From NCBI RefSeq assembly GCF_963678635.1, contig NC_087071.1, positions 35,333,680-35,397,679 of the forward strand: a stretch of DNA of 64,000 nt, read 5' to 3'. Below the pieces are notes generated by a model, which saw nothing but the letters and a program-made list of their open reading frames with translations, was not told the origin of the DNA and searched no databases. A program made the position numbers and the translations under genes. The stretch is from Symsagittifera roscoffensis (Eukaryota; Xenacoelomorpha; Acoela; Convolutidae). Shown one piece after another: positions 44,414 to 57,135 of the stretch. Position 1 is the first letter of the stretch. Each line of letters opens with the position of its first letter.

Positions 44414-44616
44414 GATAAATTGTTACTTTGTTGTAGCTAATTCTAAGTTAAAACTATTAAAAAGAATAAAGAGTTAAAGTGAATTAGTCGGTAAGTTAAA
44501 ACATTTAAACAATGAGAGATCGTTCTCTCCGCCGGAGAGAATGGCAAGTGAAGGTCATATAAGAGTGACCTGTTATCTAAATCTAATTAAGCTAAATAAG
44601 GTTTGCAATAAATGCA
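44413..44616 (-). repeat. Gypsy LTR (element B'), 204 bp
   Basis: Duplicate of the LTR at 38743-38946, followed on the plus strand by the same flanking DNA (AAATGAGATCC...). The shared flank shows it was copied by duplication of the chromosome, not by transposition. Confidence 0.88.
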
Positions 44617-46697
44617 AAATGAGATCCAAATCACAACACCACTGCCATCAGAACAAATGAACTTTATGTCGCAGCTTCCGTCCCGCGGTTTCTCTTGGGT
44701 AAAGGATATAAAGAACACAAACGAGTTACCCTCCAAGTTGGGTCAAAAATTCATGGGATAACCTTGGGAGTATTTCACATACCCTCCCTAAATCTCCCCC
44801 TTGATACGAGTGATGACTGCTCTTCAATTTTGACTTTTATAGACTACCCCCACCGAAATTCACCCGCTTACCAAAAGACTCCGTCTTTGGTGCTACTTTT
44901 TAGACCGGCCCAAGAAAAAAATCTAAGGCACTTTTGGTGCCAATCATTGTTCATTAAATGCCACTCAATTGATTATAACAACATTTACAAATATTTTGAA
45001 CCTTTCAAACTTCAAAATAAATTTTGTTCTATGATTTCTGAGCACAAAGTCTAGTTTATCGGATATTTTTGAATTCAAAATCTGGTTTATACGAACATTT
45101 TTTTATTTATTTCTTGAATTCTAAAACTTCTGGCAGTGTGTTTTTGTTTAAAACATCAAGAATAAAAAATTTTAATTAGTTTTCTAAATAGTATGTTTTT
45201 TGCCTTGTTAGCAAAAAAAATCGATTTTAGTGTGTCGGAAAATCCATCCAATGTTTTGAAGAAATCTCGATTTAAATCGATTTAAAATGGATTCAAGTGA
45301 GATTGTGATGGATTTAAGTGAGATTCGGATGGATTTTAGTGAGTCGGAAAATCCATCAAAAACGAATTACATCGATTTTTTAGACCCTTAAATCGATTTA
45401 AAATTTTCAAAAAGATCAATTTATATCGATTTAAAATCCATTAAAGTTCGTAGAATGTATATTGTTAATCGGTTTGGATGGATTTAAAATCGATTTAAAA
45501 TCAATTTATTTCGATCCGAAACCATTTTTGTCAGTGCGGGATAGCTTAATTATATTTAGTTTTCAAATTTTTTTCTCACCACGATTCTAACTTTTATAAT
45601 GATAAATTTTCATGGTGCAATAAAAAGCGGTTTTCCATCAAAGCTTTTGAGAAAACGAGCATTTCTTAATTTCTCACTAAAACTCAAAAATCAATCGGAA
45701 AATCTTGCTAGTATTGTTTAATGAATGTTGTAATAAATCAAAAATTATTTTGAAATTTTTTTCTTAAATAGTTTCTAGTCAAAAATTTCTTAAAACTAGG
45801 CTTTTGTGCGGCGATGCGTAAGATTTGACGCGATGCCTGGATTTGAGCAAAGAACTGAACTATATTATACAATCGCGTTATCCGTTAGGCCACAACCGAA
45901 GCAATGGTGGAAACAAAATTTGCAAAAAACGAAAAACAAGACTCATGTTCTCCGCTAAGGTGCAAGTCCAAGCAATGGTGGGAGATTTTACAAGGCAATT
46001 TTGCATATGCTAGAACTGAAGTGTATTCATTTATTTTAGTTTGGCTATACTTTATATCTTGACAAATTTTTGTCGCCTTTGAACCCGAACTGATTTTTAT
46101 TAGACAATCACAGTATCCGCTGGTATACGATAACACAGACAATGATGTTTAAATCTAGGTTATAGTTCCGAGTTTCGATGCGAAAGAAACGGAAAATTTG
46201 TGCTCAGGGTGGTTTTTTTTCTTCAGACAAATTTCGACTTTTTAACTAGCCATTTTTGAGGGAATTTTTTTAAATCATTCAAAATGTATTTTTGTCCTGA
46301 GCAAAAACTTGAAACGATATTTTACCTGTGATCATTTTTCGTAGAGTTATGGTGGTTTAAAGATTGCCATATTTCGCGCTATTAATGCGTACGCGAGACT
46401 CAATCCGTCTTAGAAATTATTCCAAATTGGTTGAAAGAAGCTGATTTGCCATAATTGATTTGATACAAGGAGCTTAATCTATTCTTTTGTACTTTATGTG
46501 GCGTTTGGGGGGTTGATCTTCAAAAAAAAATAAAGTTTTAGAAAAAAAATTTTCATTTTATTTTATTAAATTTATTTTTTACTGCTTCTAAAGTATTATT
46601 ACTGCTTCATAAATCTTATAAGGCAGTCGGAACATTCAGGGCTTCGCCCTGATATGAGCAGTCTTGTTTCTAGTACAAAATAGTCTTGACCGGATTT
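44617..46697. repeat. Duplicated flank of gypsy B'
   Basis: Copy of 38947-41030: diverged hAT-like piece, ATCGATTTAAAAT cluster (45208-45538) and R1 copy (46165-46669). Confidence 0.85.
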
Positions 46698-46774
46698 AAA
46701 CTGAGAAAAAGATGTTTACCGCTCAATCGCGATGTCTGCTGATTGTCGAAACCACATGCCGAAGCAGCAATCGA

Positions 46775-47588
46775 CCCGGGTTGATCTCCATCCGTCGAAA
46801 ATGCTTATCATACAGCTCCATAGATCAAAGACATGAAAAAATACTTGTCATACAGTTTTTGTACGATTTCTTGAAAAGGGCAAAAAGATTAAACTAATTT
46901 GTGCGGCTGTTTGATTCTAATAAAACAGTCTGGTGATGAAAAAACCGAGGTTTTAAAAATTTAAAAAAAAAACCTAACATACAACTCCCATATATGGAAA
47001 TTGTATGACTAGCACTGTTTGATGGCGACACAAAAGTTTTTCCAAATAATTTGGAAATTGCCTCAAAGTTTTTTTTTTTCAACCTCAAGTCGAAATTCGT
47101 ACTCAAACAAAAGTTTTCTCAAAAAAAGTCTTTTTTGTGTGCATAACGTAGTCCTGGATACACATATGTTGGATGTTTTTCTTTTTTCCTAAAGGCGACC
47201 TTGAACCGACGAACAACTTTGTATTCTTTAAGCGCTTTTGTCAAATTCATCTGAAAAATTAGGGGTTTTTTGCCAAAGTTTACACTTCTATTATCAAAAT
47301 TTTTGCCCAAATACCACATTTGCCCCGTTTTCTATGCCTTGTAAATGAAAGACCGTCCAAATTTTTCTGCTTCGCTTAAAGCCAGGTCTTTGCCACTTGC
47401 GTTCGATTACGAACACAACTCAAACTTTTCAGAAAATGAATTTAGTTTAAAAAAATAAACTTCCTAAGTTTATGGAGAAACAGTCATCATACAGCTTTCA
47501 TATATGGAAAATGTTTGTCATAGAGATTTTAAACATTTTTTTTCTGTAGGTATGGAATTATATGAGAAGAAGTTTTGGTGAACCCGGG
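46775..47588. mobile_element. MITE-A copy 2
   Basis: Left CCCGGGTTGATCTCCATCCG; right GGTGAACCCGGG. Flanked by GA on both sides (46773-46774 and 47589-47590). Carries ATGCTTATCATACAGCTCCA, TATATGGAAATTGTATGACT and CATAACGTAGTCCTGGATAC, shared with copies 1 and 4. No ORF. Confidence 0.78.
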
Positions 47589-47730
47589 GAAGCAGTATAA
47601 TTCAATTTCTCTTTTGATCAAGTTTGAAAAATATTAATTTACTAGACTTCATACTTCAAACTTATGCTCAGTCGAGTCACGCATAAATTACTTTCGCGAT
47701 TGTTTCCAGACTAATTATTCCGCTAAATCA

Positions 47731-48267
47731 AACAAGACTGCTTGTATCAGGGCGAAGTACTGAATGTTCCAATTACCTTTTAAGGTTTATGGAGCAGTTA
47801 TAACATAAATTTCATTAACATATTAAATGTAATATAAAATTTAAAAAAAAATTCTAAAATTTGAACTTTTTTCGATGAAAATCATCTCCCCACACGCCAT
47901 TTAAACTATAAAAGAATAAATTTTGCTCCTTGTAATAAATAAATTATGGCAAATAAGCTTCTTTCAACCAAATTGGAGCGATTTCTAAGAGGGATTAAAT
48001 CTCCGCTTACGCGTTATTATCGCGAAATATATCGCGCGTTAATTGTCTCAAATGGGCCAAAATGGCAATCTTTAAACCCCCATAACTCTACGAAAAATGA
48101 TCACAGGTAAAAAATCTTTTCAAATTTATGCTCAGTACAATAATACCTTTTGGATACTAAAACAAAATTCCGTCAAAAATGGCTAGTTAAAAAGTCGAAT
48201 TTTGTCTGAAGAAAAAAAACCCACCCGAGCACAAATATTCCGTTACTTTAGTATCGAAAGTCGGAAC
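47731..48267 (-). repeat. R1 dispersed repeat, inverted copy
   Basis: The same unit as 40498-41002 but in reverse: AACAAGACTGCTTGTATCAG at the left, then CACGCCATTTAAACTATAAA, GGCAATCTTTAAACCCCCAT, TGGCTAGTTAAAAAGTCGA, and TCGGAAC at the right. About 85 percent similar by eye. Confidence 0.7.
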
Positions 48268-48567
48268 AAAAATGAAGCATCAGTCGAAGCAAGATCCGAC
48301 TTGCCTAGTGATCGAAGCAGTGTCTAGATTTAAAAGCAAGGTTTAGATTCTAACCAATGTAGTAGCTTGATTTTTTTCAAATTTTTCAGAATACAAGTCA
48401 AAGCAATAATAGAAATAATTTATGATCCCTTAATTGTTGAAGCAATAGTCAAGATTTAAACGTCAAAAAACCTAGGTTAAATTAGAGTCAAACTAGTTTG
48501 AAATGAATGTGCTTTGACTTGAAGCAGTGTAATGCAGAATAACCTTCATCAGATATAGAGCTTCTTA

Positions 48568-49310
48568 CCCGGGTTGACCTCCATGCACCGAAATTGCTTA
48601 TCATACAATTCCATAACAAGTATGAAAAAAGATGTGAAGTAATTTCTGTGACTGTTTGATTCTAATCAAACAATCTGGTGATAAAAATCAGAGGTTTTAG
48701 TTTTTTGAAAAAAATGCTTATCATACAATTCCCATTTATGGAAATGGTATGACTAGCGTTTTTTTGATAGCGACGCAAAAAAAATTCCAAGTAATTTTCA
48801 ATTTGCATCAATTTTTTTTATTTTTTTTTTCAACGCTGAAATTTTCTATTTCTATTGTATGGCGTGTTTATGCATGCCTTGATTAATGTCTGATAATTTA
48901 AAGTTCAAATTTTTAAAATAATCGTCGTTAAAAAATTTCGCCAAATTTAAAAAATTTGTTTTTTTTTATATATCACTTGTGAAAGACAGCTCGAAGACAA
49001 TTCAGGTCGTTTTCTTTGCATTGTAAATGCATGAGACACTCTAAACTTTGGTGCTTTGAGTAAATCAAGTTCTTAATGACTAGTATTTGGTTACACAAAC
49101 AACCAAAATTTCTCAAAAATTAAATTTAGAAACAAAAAATCAAATTTTGGTCTATGGAAAAACACCCATCACACAATGTTTATTTATAGAAAAATGCTTA
49201 TCATCGAGTTTTCATACAATTTTCTGTACGTATGGATTTGTATGAAATCGTATGACAAGAAGTTTCACATATATGGAAATTGTATGATGAGAAGTTTTGG
49301 TCAACCCGGG
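48568..49310. mobile_element. MITE-A copy 3
   Basis: Left CCCGGGTTGACCTCCATGCA; right TTTTGGTCAACCCGGG. Flanked by TA on both sides. The terminal inverted repeat CCCGGGTTGACC is perfect. Internal ATGGAAATTGTATGA units are repeated in both orientations. No ORF. Confidence 0.82.
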
Positions 49311-50180
49311 TATGTACAAATTTGGTCATACTTTAAACTTAAGCTATTTCCCGCCATTCAAAAAGTCAGTTGATATTTGAGAACTACGATCTGATGATAA
49401 CCAGACAATCATTTTATCCTCTATGCCACAAGTAGAAGCAATAATCAATTTAAGACAGTTCAATTGTACAAAAGTCAAGTCATAGGAACAAGTCAAAGCA
49501 ATTGTCGAAGCAAAATTAGGCCATTTTACTGTTGCTTTAGGTTTAAAATGGGCTATTCTCATGCGCGAAGGACCGAATGAGCGCAAAACTTGGGGCGAAG
49601 GACCGAAAACAAAAGTATCCGAAAAGCATTTTAAAAAGAATCAATTGCCATTTAGTTAAAATGAAATAAATCAAGCTATAGTTTGCATCCTTTATAACGA
49701 AACCCTTGAAATATAACGCTTGATCCAATTCGGCGGCAGATTTGCTCCAATTTGAAAATTTTATATATTTCTGCCGTTTTTATATCAAGATAATTTTTAA
49801 GTCCCTGGAAATGTTTACTTTCTATCAAGTTTTTATTTTTTTCTTTCCAAACTTTAGATTACTGAAATCTGCTTGGTTGGTTTTTATCTTCGCGCATTTG
49901 GTCCTTTGCATATGAGGGATTCCACCGTTGCCGATTGCAAATCAAAAACACGTGTTTAGATTTTTTTGTGTTGTCTTAGGTTAGAGATAGTTAGAATCTG
50001 AAATAGACAGAAACACTCATTTTACTAAACTTAAGATTTTAAAGCAGCAAAAACACTATTTACCTCTTTTCTACTGTCTATCTATCTCTGTAATTTATCA
50101 GAAAAATAAACTGGGGGAGAAAAAAAACAGAAAAGTGTATTACACAGGAAATAAGAGATAGCTTTGAAAAAAGTTAGAAA
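49311..50180. other. Spacer without recognised gene
   Basis: No gene. The short phrase GAAGGACCGAA occurs twice near 49565-49605. Confidence 0.35.
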
Positions 50181-50260
50181 TTTCATGATTAAACTCTCGA
50201 GAAAATCCATCTTGATCGGTTATAATAAACTTTAATGGATTATATTGGCATAAAAAAATT

Positions 50261-53200
50261 AAGTTATAAAACATTTTTTAATGGATTATAATCGATTAGA
50301 ATGGATTATATTGACATAAAACTGTTAGGATTATAATCCATTTTTAGTGTATTATAATCGATTGATTTGTAATTCTATAGATACTGACCATATTATGACT
50401 GAATAATTCTGTTATAATCCATGGTAACTCAATGCGGGAAGGAATAATCGAAGCAAAAATCCACATTATTCTTGTTAGGTTCAATGTATAACCAAGTGCA
50501 AGTCACTTACATTTTTTGGGGAATTATACTTTCTAAAAAATCATCGTATCGGTCTAGGAAATAGTTGAGAGATTCAGTTTGGATATTTACCTAAAAACTC
50601 ATATCTTAGCAAGACTAGTCGGTTAATGGGCAAGTAGCACAGAACGTTTCGACAATAGTCTTTCGAAACACACAACACACAAAAAAAAATTCAAGTTAGT
50701 GTCGTTTTTCCTGCGTGATGTGACAAAAAAGATCTAAACATTAAACTAGAGCGTACGCTAATTTAACAATCCTAAAGTAACATGCAAATGGGACAACAAT
50801 TTTATAGAAAAAAGGCGATATAAATCAACAAAAGTTCGATAAAGTGACAAAACGCCCAAACAAAAACTTAACACCAATGAAAGTTCTGATATTCACCAAT
50901 TACCTTTATTGTAAGCTATTAATCTAATGAAACAAAAAATACGCTATTGTAAGCCTGCTTGCTCGATTTATTCGCTTGAAGTAAGACTAAAAGTCCAAGT
51001 ATTTCAACATGTTTTTCTCGATGCTGGGATTTAACTTTTAAAATTTATTTTGATATGTTAGTCGAACCATTGTGATGATTATTCGTGGCACCTGATTTTG
51101 CTTGGAAAACAAAAAAAACTAAATTAAACCCGATTACAGTTTTTCTATAAACTTTCAAACGGTCGGACCAATCAGAACTTTGGTTTGATACGGAGTACTT
51201 TGATGCGAAAGCTGGGAAAAATCAATTGGTCGAAATAAACCAGAGACTAAGTTTCCAAAAAAAATTAAAAACTTCTCTCTCGCTCAAATCCTAGATCCAT
51301 CATTATTTAACATTACAATATTATGTAAAGTTATAAAACATTTTTTAATGGATTATAATCGATTAGAATGGATTATATTGACATAAAACTGTTAGGATTA
51401 TAATCCATTTTTAGTGTATTATAATCGATTGATTTGTAATTCTATAGATACTGACCATATTATGACTAAATAATTCTGTTATAATCCATGGTAACTCAAT
51501 GCGGGAAGGAATAATCGAAGCAAAAATCCACATTATTCTTGTTAGGTTCAATGTATAACCAAGTGCAAGTCACCTACATTTTTTGGGGAATTATACTTTC
51601 TAAAAAATCATCGTATCGGTCTAGGAAATAGTTGAGAGATTCAGTTTGGATATTTACCTAAAAACTCATATCTTAGCAAGACTAGTCGGTTAATGGGCAA
51701 GTAGCACAGAACGTTTCGACAATAGTCTTTCGAAACACACAACACACAAAAAAAATTTCAAGTTAGTGTCGTTTTTCCTGCGTGATGTGACAAAAAAGAT
51801 CTAAACATTAAACTAGAGCGTACGCTAATTTAACAATCCTAAAGTAACATGCAAATGGGACAACAATTTTATAGAAAAAAGGCGATATAAATCAACAAAA
51901 GTTCGATAAAGTGACAAAACGCCCAAACAAAAACTTAACACCAATGAAAGTTCTGATATTCACCAATTACCTTTATTGTAAGCTATTAATCTAATGAAAC
52001 AAAAAATACGCTATTGTAAGCCTGCTTGCTCGATTTATTCGCTTGAAGTAAGACTAAAGGTCCAAGTATTTCAACATGTTTTTCTCGATGCTGGGATTTA
52101 TCTTTTAAAATTTATTTTGATATGTTAGTCGAACCATTGTGATGATTATTCGTGGCACCTGATTTTGCTTGGAAAACAAAAAAAACTAAATTAAACCCGA
52201 TTACAGTTTTTCTATAAACTTTCAAACGGTCGGACCAATCAGAACTTTGGTTTGATACGGAGTACTTTGATGCGAAAGCTGGGAAAAATCAATTGGTCGA
52301 AATAAACCAGAGACTAAGTTTCCAAAAAAAATTAAAAACTTCTCTCTCGCTCAAATCCTAGATCCATCATTATTTAACATTACAATATTATGTAAAGTTA
52401 TAAAACATTTTTTAATGGATTATAATCGATTAGAATGGATTATATTGACATAAAACTGTTAGGATTATAATCCATTTTTAGTGTATTATAATCGATTGAT
52501 TTGTAATTCTATAGATACTGACCATATTATGACTAAATAATTCTGTTATAATCCATGGTAACTCAATGCGGGAAGGAATAATCGAAGCAAAAATCCACAT
52601 TATTCTTGTTAGGTTCAATGTATAACCAAGTGCAAGTCACCTACATTTTTTGGGGAATTATACTTTCTAAAAAATCATCGTATCGGTCTAGGAAATAGTT
52701 GAGAGATTCAGTTTGGATATTTACCTAAAAACTCATATCTTAGCAAGACTAGTCGGTTAATGGGCAAGTAGCACAGAACGTTTCGACAATAGTCTTTCGA
52801 AACACACAACACACAAAAAAAATTTCAAGTTAGTGTCGTTTTTCCTGCGTGATGTGACAAAAAAGATCTAAACATTAAACTAGAGCGTACGCTAATTTAA
52901 CAATCCTAAAGTAACATGCAAATGGGACAACAATTTTATAGAAAAAAGGCGATATAAATCAACAAAAGTTCGATAAAGTGACAAAACGACCAAACAAAAA
53001 CTTAACACCAATGAAAGTTCTGATATTCACCAATTACCTTTATTGTAAGCTATTAATCTAATGAAACAAAAAATACGCTATTGTAAGCCTGCTTGCTCGA
53101 TTTATTCGCTTGAAGTAAGACTAAAGGTCCAAGTATTTCAACATGTTTTTCTCGATGCTGGGATTTATCTTTTAAAATTTATTTTGATATGTTAGTCGAA

Positions 53201-53462
53201 CCATTGTGATGATTATTCGTGGCACCTGATTTTGCTTGGAAAACAAAAAAAAACTAAATTAAACCCGATTACAGTTTTTCTATAAGCTTTCAAACGGTCG
53301 GACCAATCAGAACTTTGGTTTGATACGGAGTACTTTGATGCGAAAGCTGGGAAAAATCAATTGGTCGAAATAAACCAGAGACTAAGTTTCCAAAAAAAAT
53401 TAAAAACTTCTCTCTCGCTCAAATCCTAGATCCATCATTATTTAACATTACAATATTATGTA
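50261..53462. repeat. Three tandem copies of a 1067-bp unit
   Basis: AAGTTATAAAACATTTTTTA starts at 50261, 51328 and 52395, giving 1067 bp per unit; the third ends at about 53462. The copies differ at only a handful of positions. Each unit holds ATTATAATCGATTAGAATGG-type palindromic repeats at its start and a diverged hAT-like right end (CAAATCCTAGATCCATC) at its finish. No ORF runs through it. It ends about 90 bp before the last exon of the third secreted paralogue. Confidence 0.92.
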
Positions 53463-53550
53463 AAGATCTAAAACCCTTATCATAGGATTGATTTTTCAAG
53501 TCAAACTTGTATTCATTAATAAAATAAGTTCATGTTATTAGTATGATTTG

Positions 53551-53751
53551 TCACTCTTTGCAAATCCAAGGTTGCTCTTGGCACATAACATGCTGCTTGA
53601 ACCATCTAAATGTCAAAAAATATTCCGGATTCTCAAATGGTATTCTTTCCGTCCAGTTATTTCCAGCTTTGAGAATGTACGGCGCTCCAGTTTCTTGAGG
53701 CTCTAAGTTTAGGTGGTTGTTCCTCTGCAGTTCGCCAACTCCAAACCCGAC
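53551..53751 (-). CDS. Secreted family member 3, last exon
   Basis: The minus strand reads (K)VGFGVGELQ, then GAPYILKAGNNWTERIPFEN, FLTFRWFKQHVMCQEQPWIC and KE-stop (TGA at 53553-53551). This is the C-terminal quarter of the family at 18434 and 28717. An acceptor TTTTTTTCCTAAG stands directly upstream, where the protein similarity stops, and an in-frame TAA spans it. The first two bases (TC) complete a Val codon with the G that ends the exon at 56218. Confidence 0.72.
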   Translation of the reverse strand, partial: VGFGVGELQRNNHLNLEPQETGAPYILKAGNNWTERIPFENPEYFLTFRWFKQHVMCQEQPWICKE

Positions 53752-54175
53752 TTAGGAAAAAAATTTCAATTCTTTTCCAGTTCTCCTGGTTTAGGTTTGT
53801 TTTTGCATTAGTTTGTAATTACAGTGGATATCAAGGGCTGAGTAAACAAATAGCCAGCTATAACGAAACAGATTTACCAAAAATTTCTCTTGGGCTGCTT
53901 TTTGAATACAATACGTTAGATTAAGAGGTCAAATTTAAAAGGGTAAGCAGAAACCTACCTTTAAAAAATGCCATTAAAGACGTTCGCAGGGTACGTTTTG
54001 GAATTCGGTTTAATTGGCGCAAACTCAAGATCTATCTTAATGGGCGCTGATGGCATTATTAACAAATAATTAACGCAGACTCAATGGAATCAACTAAAGT
54101 AGAAATTACTCCATATTAAAGTTTTTAGGGGAAGGGTTACACACACTCAAAATCCCCACATTGATATTCTATAAA
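53752..54175. other. Probable intron of secreted family member 3, proximal part
   Basis: No coding similarity. The intron (or insertion) covers 53752-56217 and houses Element E copy 2. Confidence 0.45.
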
Positions 54176-55300
54176 TAATCGATTATAATTCAGTTTCATT
54201 GTCAGTGTCCTCAAAAGTTAAAAAAAAACGGTAATAATCAATTAAAAAGGATTGAAAGATTACTATCTTTTGAGGCAAAAAAATTCTTTTTCAATCCATT
54301 ATAATCAGTTTTTTTTCACTTTTGTGGGCACTGACAAAAAAAACTCAATTATAATGTTTTTTACTTTTTATTTAGACAAAATTTTCAACGCACATAAAGT
54401 TTTTTCTACGTTTTCTCTAAAATTGGTTATTTGTTGTTTACTTTCAATTTTTTATGCGCAACTTTGATAGTTTTGTTAATTTTCTCATGTTACTCAATAA
54501 ATGACTTTTGTTCCTTTCAACATTTTTGTTGAATTTTTCGAAACTTTGGGGGGGGGGGGGGCAAATCAGAGGTGGACTCATCCCCTTTCCTTTAACCCCC
54601 CTAACATTTGCCCCTTTGCCTCTTGCCAAACCCCCCCCCCCCAATCGTTTGGTTCACTGCCACCCTCCCCCTGCCCACATGAATCCCAACTGAACCAATC
54701 CCCCTCCACCACACTCATTCACCCTACCTGAACCGTATTAGGGGAGGGGGTTGGTTCAGGTGAAAAGAGGGGTTTTTTGAGGTGCGAGGGGAAGTTGGTG
54801 GTTCAGGTGGGGGGGGGGGGGGGGGCGGAGAGATTGGTTCAGTTCAAGTGCGGGGGGATGGTTCAGGTGTGGGTGTAGGGGTTAAGGGGCATACGCTGGG
54901 GATGGAGTTGTAAGGAAGCGAAGGGGAAAAATGAGCGGGAGAGGTTAAAGGAATTTTTTTGCAATTTGAAATTAGGTTTAGAATTGGAGAAGCCCATACA
55001 CTCGCTTTGCAAAGTTTTCGCATTACTAAATTGATGAATGCAAAAAAAATCAAAATTTTGCACGACTCCAAACAAAATTAAAGTGGACAAAAAATCTATT
55101 CTTTTGTGGTTTTCTACTAATTATATAATCCATTATAAGGGATTTCAAATGAATTATAACGCATTATCTTTTTGCGAGAAATCTATTTTAAGTCCAATTT
55201 TGTGGTCTGAGCTTAACATGGGAATTGATTATATTGACATAACTTCAGACCAAAAAAATCATTTATAATCAATTTTTTTTTCACTTTTTTTAAATACGGG
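54176..55300. mobile_element. Element E copy 2: palindromic ends and C/G foldback core
   Basis: Starts AATCGATTATAATTCAGTTT and TTGTCAGTGTCC, has a core at 54545-54900 with C-rich DNA followed by G-rich DNA (CCTGAACC paired with GGTTCAGG), then TTGCAATTTGAAATTAGGTT and ends near AAATACGGG. Head, core and tail correspond to 16090-16945. No transposase. Pro-rich and Gly-rich frames inside are compositional. Confidence 0.6.
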
Positions 55301-56100
55301 TCGGAATGTTACTGATCACGCTTTTTTGGCTTTTTTTCCTTACACAACCTGTGAAATTTTATAAGTAATTTTTTGTTCGTTTTGTGTTGTCAGATTGTTA
55401 CAAGAATTGGCAAAGTGACCAATTAGGCCACGACTAACATGTTTCACCTTCCGTCTTCATACATAACCTTCATTACGAGGTCATAGTGAGCACTGGATAA
55501 TTTTGTGTCCGAATTCCAGAGATAAATTTTCGAACATGTTAAAAGTTTTGTCGAAACAATCAAAGAAACCGAAGAACAAAGAGATTGTTCTTGTTGCGAT
55601 ATCTGCCAAAAATTCACTAAGTGCACAGTTTGGCCTCTAAATGCTTGTAAAACCCTTTGTTACACCATAAACTTGATGCGTAAGCGGGGGTAGGGGGGGG
55701 GGTTGAGAAAAATTTGTTTGTGTGTCTTTTGAGGGTTAAAATGAGCTCAAAGGAACGGATTTTGTTTCGGTATTGTATATTCACAATGATAATTAATACT
55801 AATTCATGGGTCTCCAATAATAGCCCGGCTTTTTTTCTTTTTCCCCCATCTAATAATGACATCATCATTGTTAGAGTAATGAAGGGTTTTACAATGATAA
55901 TTATGAAGGCTAAATATGTTTTTAATGGACTAAATAGTCCGCATGCCAATTTTTGTAGCTTTTGGAAACTGTGGACAGAAAATTTGCATAGTGTGAAAAT
56001 TTTCATTGCGATGGTTGTTCATTGAAACATATAGTTAATGAAGTGTTGGATATTCAAATCAATTCAACGAAGATTTTAAAAGCAGTTTTATAAAAAAAAA
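55301..56100. other. Probable intron of secreted family member 3, distal part
   Basis: Overlapping frames on both strands (55617-56025) show no family features. No exon needed by the paralogues is missing between the two pieces. Confidence 0.35.
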
Positions 56101-56217
56101 ATTATTTCAGCTGTTTAAAAAGATATAGTAGGCAACCTTCGATCCCAGTAACCTGAAGGAATCTGGAAAAACTGAAGGCTAGCTTAAGGTACTTAAACCG
56201 AATTACTGGAAAAGAAC

Positions 56218-56507
56218 CTTTGCTGATTAAATTAAGATGGCATTCGGGAATGTAATAAGCCCAAACTTCGTTCAACACTTTGTTATCGTCATTGTGCTCC
56301 ATTAGTTTTTCAACATACTCATTTGGTGATAATCCTATTTGTGAATAACCCATCCGGAAATAGCTGTAAAACTGTCCGAAGCAGCAGCCATTTCTGTCCA
56401 CAAAATGGTTTAATTTTCTATAATTTTTCTCGAAGATCGGCTCACTTTCACGATAGGCTAGTTCTTCAAGCCAAAAAAGAAACATTGATACGGTTTGGAG
56501 GTCTGAC
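56218..56507 (-). CDS. Secreted family member 3, middle exon
   Basis: The minus strand reads ELAYRESEPIF..., a Cys-Cys pair (NGCC), FYSYFRMGYSQIGLSPNEY, VLNEVWAYY, and CHLNLISK, matching the middle of both intact paralogues (for example KNCC, PKEYL, LNLIWSYY, HIISK). It ends AAA-G before GTTCTT, a weak donor; joining to 53751 restores ...SKVGFG... in phase. The upstream limit at AG near 56508 is a guess. The N-terminal part with signal peptide was not found in the window, so the gene is incomplete or a pseudogene. Confidence 0.65.
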
Positions 56508-56755
56508 CTGATTATGAGGTAAGGTTAAGAAGAACATTTCACCCGGATGAAATTGGACAAGCTGCTCAATTCTGATTGGCTTGAAACTCTCACTTTAAAC
56601 GAGGTTAACATCCTCCAAAGCATTCGGTTCGAGGGCTTGTTCGGAGGATGTTAACTTGGTTCTTAAACCCTTATCAAGAGGTCTAAAAAGAATAGAACTC
56701 GGGACAAATTTTGGTTTCCAAAAATTGCTCTCTAAGCGGATTTGTGTTTTTATAA
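56508..56755. other. Upstream of secreted member 3; short inverted repeat
   Basis: GTTAACATCCTCC (56605-56617) and its complement GGAGGATGTTAAC (56643-56655) form a hairpin. No N-terminal exon of the family was recognised. Confidence 0.4.
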
Positions 56756-57135
56756 TAAGTACCAAAAAGTTGGAACAGACAGAAATAATTAAAAAGAGCA
56801 GTCGACGACTGATTTCGGCGTTTTTATGCATGCAAAAATTAAGTTCAGACAACCTTGAAATTCTCACCGGACAAAATTTGAAATGCGCGACGGTCGATTA
56901 TTCGACGATTATGCAAGCTTAATTTTCACTTATTTCGACAAAAATCGTTATCTTATAATTAGTAGCAAAAAGTTCGGATAGACAGAATTAAATAAAATGA
57001 GCAAGCAGTGCTTTTTGACGGTTTTTTGTATGCAAAATCTAAAGCCGAACAACCTTGAATTTGGTGTCAGACCAAATTCAAAATGCGAGATCGTCGATTA
57101 TCCGATGATTATGCTAGCCTAAATTTTAAAGACTG
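56756..57135. repeat. About 190-bp direct repeat pair
   Basis: 56756-56935 and about 56957-57135 share AAAAAGTTGGAACAGACAG (second copy diverged), TTTTTATGCATGCAAAA and GTCGATTATTCGACGATTATG. The 40-bp core GACAGAATTAATTAAAAAGA (as reverse complement) also occurs at 57481-57520 and 57956-57998. Confidence 0.65.

Larger units (their letters stand above)
41031..46697. repeat. 5.67-kb tandem duplication, unit 2
   Basis: Nearly identical to unit 1. Differences noted include 3 bp missing near 44808 (relative to 39138), C to A near 43549, T for A near 45446 (AAAGTTCGTAG), A to G near 42752 and homopolymer length changes. The high identity implies a very recent event or an assembly duplication. Confidence 0.92.

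Noticed and set aside
54501-54731. Pro-rich ORFs in C-rich DNA
   Set aside because: Compositional artefact of the C/G core of Element E. The same applies to 59566-59907.
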